Origin: Chitinophagaceae bacterium
Lineage (GTDB): Bacteria; Bacteroidota; Bacteroidia; Chitinophagales; Chitinophagaceae
Length of the DNA stretch: 64,000 nucleotides
Assembly: GCA_947447465.1 (NCBI GenBank)
Contig: CANFKE010000018.1
Span: forward strand, 1 to 64,000
Direction of reading: 5' to 3'
Positions 25,937-33,146 of the stretch are shown one piece after another. The translations under genes were made by a program, and so were the position numbers. Each line of letters begins with the position of its first letter. Position 1 is the stretch's first letter. The notes under the pieces were generated by a model that worked only from the letters and a program-made list of their open reading frames with translations, was not told where the DNA came from and ran no database searches.

Positions 25937-27190
25937 CTATCTCCGTTGCGCACTATATATCCCTGCCCTACCGCTACAATAGAATGCCGTAAAACACGCC
26001 AATGCATAATACAACCCATATTCACCTCCAAACAACTCAATACCCATCAGCGTACAGGCAACAGGCGTATTGGTAGCACCGGCAAAAACAGCTATGAAAC
26101 CCAAGGCAGCAAACATATCAACTGGTACCCCCATAGCAATGGCTAACGTATTTCCAAGTGCGGCACCAATAAAGAAGAGCGGAGTGACCTCGCCACCCTT
26201 AAAACCCAGGCTAAGAGTAATGATGGTAAATACAAGCTTCCACAACCAGCTCCAGTAAGTAACCCCTCCGGCCTTGAATGCACTCAAAATAGATATTCCA
26301 CCAACATCTCTGGAAGTAACACCCAGTCCCAGATAATCAGCAGTACCTAACAAATAAGTCAGAACTATGATCACACAACCTCCCACTACTGGTATCAGCC
26401 ACTGAACCGAAATGTATTTCAAGGCCATAGACTTTACCTCGTGCGACAATAGGGCGAACGATCTGGCACACAGACCAAATAAAGCACCCGCTATTAACAC
26501 TTTAAAAGCGATCAGAATATCAAAATGTAAGAACGAAGATTCCCCTACAAGAAAAGAAATATGATAATGGGTATGATGAATACCCCATACAGAACAGACT
26601 ATATCCCCCATATATCCGGCAATGATACAGGGAACAAACGCATCAAATTTTATTTTACCTGCAACAAGCACTTCTATGGCGAATACAGCTCCAGCTACAG
26701 GCGTACCAAACACTGCACCAAACCCTGCGGCTATACCCATCATCAATAGGATACGAGTATCTGCTTCCACCAACTTGAAGAGCTGCCCTATACCTCCGGC
26801 CATGCTACCCCCTATCTGCACTGCGGTGCCCTCTCTCCCTGCCGATCCGCCAAATAGATGGGTCAGCAACGTAGTAGCCAGCACCAGTGGTGCCATACGC
26901 AGTGGAACGCCACCACCGGGCTCATGTATTTCATTGATGATCAGGTTATTGCCCCGCTCCGCATCCTTACCATACAGCCTGTATAAAAAATGGATACCCA
27001 CACCGGCAACCGGCAAAAGATATAAGAGCCACATATGCTGCCATCTGTACTGAGTAACAACATCCAATAGCCATAAGAAGAGCGCCACCAACGACCCAGT
27101 GATCAATGCCAACGGTATGGAAATAATACCCCACCTTATCAGGTAGCGCAGCAATATGCCGGGTTTTAAATTAAGATTGAATTGTTTCAT
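25937..27190 (-). CDS. CLC-type fluoride/proton antiporter (CLC-F clade)
   Basis: This 417-residue CLC-family membrane transporter would expel fluoride from the cytoplasm in exchange for protons. The gating glutamate motif is GREGT (118-122, Glu120), where most chloride CLCs have GREGP. The usual GSGIP motif is replaced by GNNLI (80-84). The later filter motif reads GFKGGEVTP (329-337) instead of a GxFxP form. From family knowledge these three changes mark the fluoride-specific CLC-F clade. A fluoride riboswitch directly upstream on the same strand supports the substrate independently. It is followed by the noncoding island; no clear terminator was found. A chloride transporter is the alternative, but it would not fit the riboswitch. 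Confidence 0.92.
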   Translation of the reverse strand: MKQFNLNLKPGILLRYLIRWGIISIPLALITGSLVALFLWLLDVVTQYRWQHMWLLYLLPVAGVGIHFLYRLYGKDAERGNNLIINEIHEPGGGVPLRMAPLVLATTLLTHLFGGSAGREGTAVQIGGSMAGGIGQLFKLVEADTRILLMMGIAAGFGAVFGTPVAGAVFAIEVLVAGKIKFDAFVPCIIAGYMGDIVCSVWGIHHTHYHISFLVGESSFLHFDILIAFKVLIAGALFGLCARSFALLSHEVKSMALKYISVQWLIPVVGGCVIIVLTYLLGTADYLGLGVTSRDVGGISILSAFKAGGVTYWSWLWKLVFTIITLSLGFKGGEVTPLFFIGAALGNTLAIAMGVPVDMFAALGFIAVFAGATNTPVACTLMGIELFGGEYGLYYALACFTAFYCSGRAGIYSAQRR

Positions 27191-27225
27191 ACCTACAAAT
27201 ACATTTACATTGCAAAGAGTCCCGA

Positions 27226-27254
27226 TAATAAAAAGTTGGAATACTCAACAACTT
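27226..27254 (-). terminator. Possible riboswitch-controlled terminator
   Basis: Between the aptamer and the antiporter start, a 6-bp stem (AAGTTG/CAACTT, 10-nt loop) is followed on the minus strand by a T-rich tract. It could be the expression platform of the fluoride riboswitch. The stem is short and AT-rich, so this is tentative. Confidence 0.35.
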
Positions 27255-27293
27255 CCTATTCAAGGAGCACTGGTTTATTGCAGCACTATTATT

Positions 27294-27345
27294 TGTAGGC
27301 GCCATCAGCTTTTTTAAGGCGGTTAAGTAGGCAGACACCATTGCC
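27294..27345 (-). promoter_or_regulatory. Fluoride riboswitch aptamer (crcB motif)
   Basis: The minus strand reads GGCAATGGTGTCTGCC at the 5' side and GCTGATGGCGCCTAC at the 3' side, with AACCGCC and a short hairpin between. These match the conserved blocks of the crcB motif. The pseudoknot is satisfied: GGTGTC pairs with GGCGCC using four Watson-Crick pairs and two G-U pairs. The outer stem GGC/GCC closes the first loop. It lies about 100 nt upstream of the CLC-F start and only about 10 nt after a predicted -7 element. In this class, fluoride binding switches the downstream gene on. Confidence 0.93.
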
Positions 27346-27354
27346 TTGTTATTA

Positions 27355-27362
27355 CAAAGATA
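27355..27362 (-). promoter_or_regulatory. Predicted -7 element for riboswitch/CLC-F transcript
   Basis: The minus strand reads TATCTTTG, matching TAnnTTTG. Transcription would begin a few bases before the aptamer's first conserved base at 27345, which fits a riboswitch at the very 5' end of the RNA. Confidence 0.6.
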
Positions 27363-27451
27363 GCTTTTACATAAATGAATATCAACTATTGATAAGAACA
27401 CAGTTGAACCATTCCAACTATTACTACTATTAATGTTTAAACTCTATAAGA

Positions 27452-27459
27452 TACCTTTG
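27452..27459 (+). promoter_or_regulatory. Predicted -7 element for the SMR gene
   Basis: TACCTTTG is an exact match to TAnnTTTG. It ends only 5 nt before the ATG at 27465, so the mRNA would be leaderless or nearly so. Confidence 0.55.
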
Positions 27460-27464
27460 CTACT

Positions 27465-27794
27465 ATGAACTGGATACTACTCATCATTGCAGGATTGTTT
27501 GAGACAGGATTCGCGTCATGCCTCGGCAAGATGAAAGAAACCTCAGGGAGCACGGCAACCATGTGGGCTGCCGGCTTCTTCGCATGTCTCATCATCAGTA
27601 TGGTCCTGTTATATAAAGCCACACTCACCCTTCCAATAGGCACAGCTTATGCAGTCTGGACAGGCATCGGAGCAGTAGGGACCGTGCTGGTAGGCATTTT
27701 TATCTTTAAAGAGCCTGCCACTTTCTGGCGCATCTTCTTTCTGTTCACGTTGATAGGTTCCATTGCAGGATTAAAGTTTGTTTCAAGTCACTAA
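27465..27794 (+). CDS. SMR family exporter, Gdx/SugE type (guanidinium)
   Basis: This 109-residue protein has four transmembrane helices. It carries the essential membrane glutamate (Glu13, in AGLFETGFA) and the GTAYAVWTGIGA segment (59-70, Tyr62 and Trp65) typical of the SugE/Gdx branch rather than EmrE-type multidrug pumps. Gdx proteins export guanidinium in exchange for protons. Phe16 stands where Gdx proteins often have Trp, so the exact substrate is uncertain. It is transcribed divergently from the fluoride antiporter. No guanidine riboswitch is possible if the transcript is leaderless as predicted. Its stop overlaps the stop of the convergent phosphoesterase gene by 4 nt. Confidence 0.85.
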   Translation: MNWILLIIAGLFETGFASCLGKMKETSGSTATMWAAGFFACLIISMVLLYKATLTLPIGTAYAVWTGIGAVGTVLVGIFIFKEPATFWRIFFLFTLIGSIAGLKFVSSH

Positions 27795-28564
27795 ACACCC
27801 CTTCGCAGGCTCTCTGCATATGCATCCGGCAGCAGACTATCTTCTATTGCTTTTGCAGCCTTCGCTACGTCATATTCAAATCTTATAAACTCCACAGATA
27901 TGCTATCTTTTGTCAGCACAGAGCTGTGCTCATTGATGCTCAATACTACATAGCCCCCCCTCGGGTCACCGTCTTTGGGCTTACCAACAGAACCAATATT
28001 GATAGCATGTTTATAGTTGATACCGGATGCTTTCTCCTCAGCTATTATTCGGTGATATGGCTTATGGGTATGCCCGAAACACATGATATCCGCCCCGGCC
28101 TCATTCATTATTCGCAGCATACTTTTCTCCTCCCTGTCTTCGAATAAATACTCATTGTTCTTGCGGGGAGAACCATGCACCATCAGCAAATTCAATTGAT
28201 CATTATTTAACTGAAACTCTACTTTTATATGAGCAGGCAAAGTGCGCAGATATCGGCGTTCTTCATCACCAACTATTTCGTTGGTATAAGTGATAGACAC
28301 ATGGCCATTGGCCTTTTCTGCATCGGTCTTATATGCGCATCCGCAATCAGCTATACCACGGCCTATTCCAAAGTCATAATTACCGGCAATGGTAGGTATT
28401 TTCCGCTTGCTGATTGCACGCACTACCTCATTAGGCCAGATGTTATATCCTACAAGATCGCCAAGGCAATAGATAGCATCAACATCACGACTGTCAACGT
28501 CAGCAAAGAACGCTTCAAGAGCAGGGAGATTAGCATGTATATCACTAAAGAGTGCTATCCTCAT
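27791..28564 (-). CDS. Calcineurin-like metallophosphoesterase (YfcE/MJ0936-like)
   Basis: This 257-residue cytoplasmic protein has the ordered motifs of the superfamily: DIHAN (8-12), GDLVGYN (36-42), GNYD (61-64), a histidine in VHGSPR and FGHTHKP near the C-terminal third. Together these ligate two metal ions. The substrate cannot be read from sequence; relatives hydrolyse phosphodiesters or phosphoproteins. It starts 5 nt after the acr3 stop, so it is probably the last gene of the arsenic unit. That location is unexpected for this family, and the functional link is unknown. Confidence 0.85.
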   Translation of the reverse strand: MRIALFSDIHANLPALEAFFADVDSRDVDAIYCLGDLVGYNIWPNEVVRAISKRKIPTIAGNYDFGIGRGIADCGCAYKTDAEKANGHVSITYTNEIVGDEERRYLRTLPAHIKVEFQLNNDQLNLLMVHGSPRKNNEYLFEDREEKSMLRIMNEAGADIMCFGHTHKPYHRIIAEEKASGINYKHAINIGSVGKPKDGDPRGGYVVLSINEHSSVLTKDSISVEFIRFEYDVAKAAKAIEDSLLPDAYAESLRRGV

Positions 28565-28569
28565 AACAA

Positions 28570-29643
28570 TTATTTTAGTTGGTTGGAATAATATTTCTTT
28601 CTGAAAAAGAAGGCAACATTGACCAGTGATATCAATGCAGGCACTTCCACTAGAGGCCCTATCACACCGGCAAATGCCTGTCCCGAATTGATACCAAAAA
28701 CACCTATAGATACGGCTATGGCCAGTTCAAAATTATTACCCGCAGCCGTAAAAGATACCGCAGCATTTTCTGCATAATCAGCACCTGCCCATTTACCGGC
28801 AAAAAAAGCAACAACGAACATGACAGCAAAATATACCATCAGCGGAATAGCAATACGCAACACATCTAAAGACAACTTCACTACCAGATCTCCTTTCAGG
28901 CTGAACATGACCAGGATAGTAAACAATAGTGCGACTAAAGTTATGGGCGATATAAATGGCAGATACTTTTTATTGAACCATTCTTCTCCTTTCATCTTTA
29001 CCAGCGCCACACGACTTACCACACCTGCAACAAAAGGTATGCCCAGATACACGCCTACAGTTTTGGCTATCTCAGTAATAGATATATTTACGCTTAGTCC
29101 GGGAATACCCAATAATGGCAACATCACCTGCAATAAGAACCAAGCATACACACTAAAGAAAAGCACCTGTAGTAAACTATTGATACCTACCAGCCCGGCA
29201 ACATATTCTCTGTTACCCTCTGCCAGCTCATTCCAAACTATTACCATTGCTATACACGGCGCTATACCTATAATAATAAGCCCTGTCATATACTCGGGAT
29301 AATGACTAAGGAATAATGCACTTAATGAGAACATCAGCAAAGGACCTATGATCCAGGTAATAAAGAGTGATACTACTAGTAGCTTCACATTCTTGAACAC
29401 CTTGGGTATTTTTTCAAAACGCACCTTTGCCAGTGGCGGATACATCATTAAGATCAGTCCTATGGCCAATGGTATATTAGTTGTCCCGCTCGAAAATGAA
29501 TTGATAGATGCAGGTATCGAAGGAATAAAATACCCCGCACCTACCCCTGTTATCATAGCCAGAAATATCCAAAGCGTCAGATAACGATCAAGAAAACCTA
29601 ACCGCTTTCTATTGGCCGCTGGAGCGCAATTGTTTGCAGACAT
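28570..29643 (-). CDS. acr3: Arsenite efflux permease Acr3
   Basis: This 357-residue protein has about ten transmembrane helices. The family's key residues are visible: Cys130 in [13 protein letters not shown], which is needed for arsenite transport in characterised Acr3 proteins, and Glu306 in [10 protein letters not shown] near the end. Acr3 drives As(III) out of the cell using the proton gradient. It lies 36 nt downstream of the DUF6428 gene and under the same probable ArsR control. An arsenate reductase arsC is not in the window. Confidence 0.95.
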   Translation of the reverse strand: MSANNCAPAANRKRLGFLDRYLTLWIFLAMITGVGAGYFIPSIPASINSFSSGTTNIPLAIGLILMMYPPLAKVRFEKIPKVFKNVKLLVVSLFITWIIGPLLMFSLSALFLSHYPEYMTGLIIIGIAPCIAMVIVWNELAEGNREYVAGLVGINSLLQVLFFSVYAWFLLQVMLPLLGIPGLSVNISITEIAKTVGVYLGIPFVAGVVSRVALVKMKGEEWFNKKYLPFISPITLVALLFTILVMFSLKGDLVVKLSLDVLRIAIPLMVYFAVMFVVAFFAGKWAGADYAENAAVSFTAAGNNFELAIAVSIGVFGINSGQAFAGVIGPLVEVPALISLVNVAFFFRKKYYSNQLK

Positions 29644-29679
29644 TTTTATAAAGTTTAAATACCCATTTTTTGAAAAACA

Positions 29680-30153
29680 CTAGCAGCATCCACCACCGGG
29701 AGTGCAGCAACTATCTGCTGAAGTACCCAAAACTTTCATCTCTATCTTCTTCTTTTGCTGTGGTACACCACACTGATCCGATGCAAGACAAGCAGTCTGT
29801 TTGGCTAGCAGAAGGTAGTCTTGTCCATCAAATCCGAGATCATATTTTCCGATCGTATCAGACTGGTATTCAACCTCTATTTCAAGATCCCCTATTCCCA
29901 GTACATTTTCAGACAGTTCTATGATCTTCAATAGTTTACCTGCCTTCAATCTATGCTCTGTATCATTAGCATTCCACAATTGGAAATTAGCTACTTTTTC
30001 ATGTCGCACTGTTCCGCCACAATCTATAAAATCTTTAGTGATGATACCCACTTCAGTTACATGGAAATGCTCAGGCACCATAGTGCCATCTGGCAATTTG
30101 AATTGCACTCCATCAGTACTTTGCAGGTGTTTCTTTATTTCTGATAGTTTCAT
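29680..30153 (-). CDS. DUF6428 family protein of arsenic operon
   Basis: I start it at ATG 30153 (157 residues, MKLSEIKKHL) rather than at an in-frame codon ten residues upstream, which would intrude on the probable operator region. The protein is soluble with a cupin-like beta-rich middle section (VPEHFHVTEVG). Its C-terminal tail is rich in cysteine: C.ASDQC and the final SCCTPGGGCC. Such proteins are common beside arsR and acr3 in Bacteroidota, and the function is unknown. The vicinal cysteines would suit As(III) binding, perhaps as a chaperone or sensor, which is inference. Confidence 0.8.
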   Translation of the reverse strand: MKLSEIKKHLQSTDGVQFKLPDGTMVPEHFHVTEVGIITKDFIDCGGTVRHEKVANFQLWNANDTEHRLKAGKLLKIIELSENVLGIGDLEIEVEYQSDTIGKYDLGFDGQDYLLLAKQTACLASDQCGVPQQKKKIEMKVLGTSADSCCTPGGGCC

Positions 30154-30190
30154 ATTTATATATTTTGGGCAATGAAAAAACAATTACAAT

Positions 30191-30210
30191 ATTGCAATTT
30201 TACGATTGAT
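30191..30210 (-). promoter_or_regulatory. Probable ArsR operator, DUF6428-acr3 promoter
   Basis: This 20-bp sequence matches 30557-30576 at 18 of 20 positions. On the minus strand it contains an imperfect dyad around ATCGTAAAATTGCAAT and includes TAAAATTG, one base from a -7 element. It lies 38 nt upstream of the DUF6428 start. A regulator bound here would cover the promoter. Confidence 0.65.
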
Positions 30211-30225
30211 ATAAAGTAAAAAAAA

Positions 30226-30552
30226 TCAACAACAAGTCTGTGCTTCAAACGAGTTAAAAAACAAAGAGAGATCCTTTTGCAGCAACTTCCATGCATTGGG
30301 TTCTATACAATAACAAACTGTGACACCCTCAATGGTACCTTGAATGATACCTGCATTTTTCAACTCCTTCAGATGTTGGGAAATAGTTGCCTGAGCAAGA
30401 CCAAGTTCATCGACCAATTGCCCGCAAATACAGGCATTGGCTTTAATGATCTGCTGCAGAATAGCTATACGTGCAGGATGAGCCAATGCCTTGAGCATTG
30501 TTGCCAACCTGTTTTGCTCTTCTGTAAATATCTCAGTTTTAGTAAGCCCCAT
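30226..30552 (-). CDS. arsR: ArsR/SmtB family arsenite-responsive repressor
   Basis: This 108-residue winged-helix repressor has the helix-turn-helix segment ELGLAQATISQHLKEL (about 49-64). A Cys-x-Cys pair (Cys41, Cys43 in ACICGQLV) sits where E. coli ArsR has its metal-binding ELCVCDL motif. Further cysteines (80, 82) and a terminal Cys-Cys (107-108) could add ligands. On As(III) binding the protein would release its operators. One matching operator overlaps its own promoter and another lies just downstream before the DUF6428 gene, indicating autoregulation and control of efflux. Confidence 0.92.
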   Translation of the reverse strand: MGLTKTEIFTEEQNRLATMLKALAHPARIAILQQIIKANACICGQLVDELGLAQATISQHLKELKNAGIIQGTIEGVTVCYCIEPNAWKLLQKDLSLFFNSFEAQTCC

Positions 30553-30556
30553 ATCT

Positions 30557-30576
30557 ATTGCAATATTACGATTGAA
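30557..30576 (-). promoter_or_regulatory. Probable ArsR operator, arsR promoter
   Basis: The minus strand contains the imperfect dyad ATCGTAATATTGCAAT (6 of 8 half-site positions symmetric), and TAATATTG within it is one base from TAnnTTTG. It starts 5 nt upstream of the arsR ATG. The same sequence, with two changes, lies at 30191-30210. Confidence 0.7.
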
Positions 30577-30592
30577 TAATTATCCACCAAAA

Positions 30593-31591
30593 TTAATTTT
30601 CTGTAGTGACCATGTGTTTCCCGTTATTAGAAACATTCCTTACATCCCAGGCCACCTGCCGCACAAATGGCTCTTGTCTTACTGTGCAATCTTGCTTTAC
30701 ACATATAGCACATGAAATAGGCAAGCATCCGTCTGTATGTACAAACAACTCTACATGCTCTCCGAAGTTTTCACGTATCATATCCTCCAAAGCTTTTACC
30801 TCTTCATGTCCTTCATTGATGTTAAAATACCACGGTATTGTAGCATGGCAATCAAGATGCAGTATACTACCGTATTTAATGATACGCAGATTATGTATAT
30901 CCATCCAATTGGCCCTGCGGTGTTCATTAAGATATTTTACCACCTCATCAAGTAGTTCTTTATCCGCTTCATCCATAATACCTGCTATTGAACTGCGAAG
31001 GACCTTATACCCGGCTATGAAGATCAAGACAGCAAAAACAATACTGATAAAGCTATCTATCCATGCATAACCGGTAAAATACAGAATGACAAGACCTGCA
31101 ATGATACCTAATGTACCATAAGTATCACTCTGCATGTGCTTACCGGTTGCCACCAGAGTAAGTGTATTGTTTTGCTTACCCTTACGTATAGCATAGTACC
31201 CGGCAATAAAATTAATAACAGCAGTAAATGCGACAAGATAGATACCGTAGTCCAACTTATGAAAGGAATGTGGTCGAAAGAATAGATTATTGACCGCTTC
31301 ATATACAATTACAAAGCATGATACAACCATCATTATCCCCTCAAATGCAGCAGAAACAAACTCCGCTTTTCCATGACCGTATGGATGATTCTCATCTTTG
31401 GGCTGAGCAGACAGGTATAAGCTATACAAGCTGATAAAACCTGCTACTACATTAATAGTATATTCCAGTGTATCAGTAAGAATAGCGACAGAGTGGGTAA
31501 ACGCCCAAGCAACTATCTTGATCAGGAATAATATCGCTGTAATTGCTGTTAGCTTTTTCTGAAAACTTAAACTCTCTTTAACTAAGCTCAT
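30593..31591 (-). CDS. Cation diffusion facilitator (CDF) transporter with Cys-rich tail
   Basis: This 332-residue protein has six transmembrane segments and a cytoplasmic C-terminal domain. Metal-site candidates are Asp/Glu in TDTLEYTINV (TM2) and HMQSDT (TM5, HxxxD). The HPYGHGK loop is typical of the family. The C-terminal domain ends in an unusual set of cysteines, Cys289, Cys294, Cys297 and Cys302, within HTDGCLPISCAICVKQDC. CDF proteins export divalent metals such as Zn, Fe, Cd or Co by proton exchange. It precedes arsR, but arsR has its own operator-promoter, so co-regulation with the arsenic genes is uncertain. Substrate is not predictable. Confidence 0.88.
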   Translation of the reverse strand: MSLVKESLSFQKKLTAITAILFLIKIVAWAFTHSVAILTDTLEYTINVVAGFISLYSLYLSAQPKDENHPYGHGKAEFVSAAFEGIMMVVSCFVIVYEAVNNLFFRPHSFHKLDYGIYLVAFTAVINFIAGYYAIRKGKQNNTLTLVATGKHMQSDTYGTLGIIAGLVILYFTGYAWIDSFISIVFAVLIFIAGYKVLRSSIAGIMDEADKELLDEVVKYLNEHRRANWMDIHNLRIIKYGSILHLDCHATIPWYFNINEGHEEVKALEDMIRENFGEHVELFVHTDGCLPISCAICVKQDCTVRQEPFVRQVAWDVRNVSNNGKHMVTTEN

Positions 31592-31672
31592 TTACGGGTG
31601 CTGCTGAGCTGCAAAGTTCCCGATTTTTTATTTACCGTTCAGCAACTTTTATTTTTAAGAACTATTAATGTC

Positions 31673-32458
31673 TTATTCATTGACTACACCCATAGCACTT
31701 TGTTTCATCTTGTGAGTTGTATCCTTACCCAAATATTTTTCTATACTTTGTTCTATCAGATAGATCACTGGGGTTAGGACAATTGCCATAGTAAATTTAT
31801 AAGCATAATTGACAAGACATATAGACAAAACCCTTTGGTACGACCAGTCTTTCCCTATCTTAAATGCAATGAATAGAACAACAAAACTATCGACCAATTG
31901 AGACACTACAGTAGAACCTGTAGCCCTCAACCATACCTTCTTTTCACCTGTCACCTTCTTTATTTTATGGAAAATGTAAACATCAACTAATTGACTGAGA
32001 AGAAACGCCATAAGACTGCCAACAATGATCCACATACCTTGTCCAAAAACGCTGGTAAACGCGACCTGCATATCAGGTACGCCACTATCCTTTTGGCTAC
32101 CTACCCAGAAACCTTGGTCTGCCGGTACATTGATAGCCAGATAGAACATCAGAAACGCATAACAAATAAGCCCGACAGCTATGTAGGATATCCTTCTTAC
32201 CGCCTTAGGCCCGAAATATTCATTTACAATGTCTGTCATAATGAATTCTAAAGGCCATAAAAGCACACCTGCCGTTAGCGTAAAAGTTAGCCCCTGTTCA
32301 CCCAGTAAAGTGAATGGATGCGGGATCAATCCAAAAACTCTTTCAAGCGAGAACAGCTTTCCACCAATACACTCTGCTATCAAAGCATTGGCAACAAAGA
32401 AAGAAGCGAGAACAACAAAGAGTTTAGTGGGCTTATCTCCCAATATTTTGTGAACCAT
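31673..32458 (-). CDS. Queuosine precursor transporter (YhhQ/VUT family)
   Basis: I prefer ATG 32458 (261 residues, MVHKILGDKPTK) over an upstream in-frame start that adds 22 residues without family resemblance. The protein has about six to seven membrane helices and the DUF165 hallmarks PLEFIMTDIVNEYFG and QLVDVYIFHKIKK, followed by QLVDSFVVLFIAF. YhhQ-type proteins import preQ0/preQ1 for making the tRNA base queuosine. No queuosine synthesis genes are nearby. A TACCTTTA sequence at 32483-32490 on the minus strand resembles a -7 element. Confidence 0.88.
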   Translation of the reverse strand: MVHKILGDKPTKLFVVLASFFVANALIAECIGGKLFSLERVFGLIPHPFTLLGEQGLTFTLTAGVLLWPLEFIMTDIVNEYFGPKAVRRISYIAVGLICYAFLMFYLAINVPADQGFWVGSQKDSGVPDMQVAFTSVFGQGMWIIVGSLMAFLLSQLVDVYIFHKIKKVTGEKKVWLRATGSTVVSQLVDSFVVLFIAFKIGKDWSYQRVLSICLVNYAYKFTMAIVLTPVIYLIEQSIEKYLGKDTTHKMKQSAMGVVNE

Positions 32459-32574
32459 AAATAGAAAACTAACTAATTTAAATAAAGGTACAAACCGCAT
32501 TGAGTAATAATCATGCGTGAACAATTAATTTAAAAATGACCATATTTGCAATAACTATTTAAATAAAGTACAAG

Positions 32575-33024
32575 ATGAAACCAAGGATCCTATCTATCAT
32601 AACCGGTCTGCTTACAGGTTTTCTATTAATATCTTCGGGAGAATATCTTACCGGAAAACTATTCCCTCTACCTAAGGGCATCAATTTCAGCAATAAAGCT
32701 GAATTAATTGCCGCAGCAAATAAAATGCCTGCTACTGCATTCTTGCTATTACTTGCGATATACGGTTTTGCTTCTTTTGCAGTTGGACTAACTACAACAT
32801 TAGTTTTGAAGCGAGCATCGGTAGCCAACAATGACATGGAATCTAGAAATGAGAAAGCATTATCAACATCATGGAGGCCGGCAATTATATGTAGTCTTGT
32901 TTTTACACTTGGGGGCATCATCAATGCAACAGCTCTCAATCACCCGTTATGGTTCGTATTAGCCAATGTGCCTGTATATGTATTACCATCTTATCTGGGC
33001 TATATACTAATGAACAGAAAATGA
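32575..33024 (+). CDS. Hypothetical four-helix membrane protein
   Basis: This 149-residue protein has four probable transmembrane helices (about 5-22, 55-78, 104-122 and 126-145) and a cytoplasmic or periplasmic loop at about 80-102. I do not recognise a family. It begins with ATG preceded by an AT-rich stretch and is divergent from the queuosine transporter gene. The clean hydrophobic pattern and basic residues flanking the helices argue for a real gene. Expression level and role are unknown. Confidence 0.6.
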   Translation: MKPRILSIITGLLTGFLLISSGEYLTGKLFPLPKGINFSNKAELIAAANKMPATAFLLLLAIYGFASFAVGLTTTLVLKRASVANNDMESRNEKALSTSWRPAIICSLVFTLGGIINATALNHPLWFVLANVPVYVLPSYLGYILMNRK

Positions 33025-33146
33025 TGCGTAAACATATAATAAAGTCATAAAAAAGTACATTTTCCATAATTTAGAACGATATAAAAGGCGAATATGGTTC
33101 CGTATATCAAAAAAATATACTTACTTTATACTTGATTTAGCTGGCT

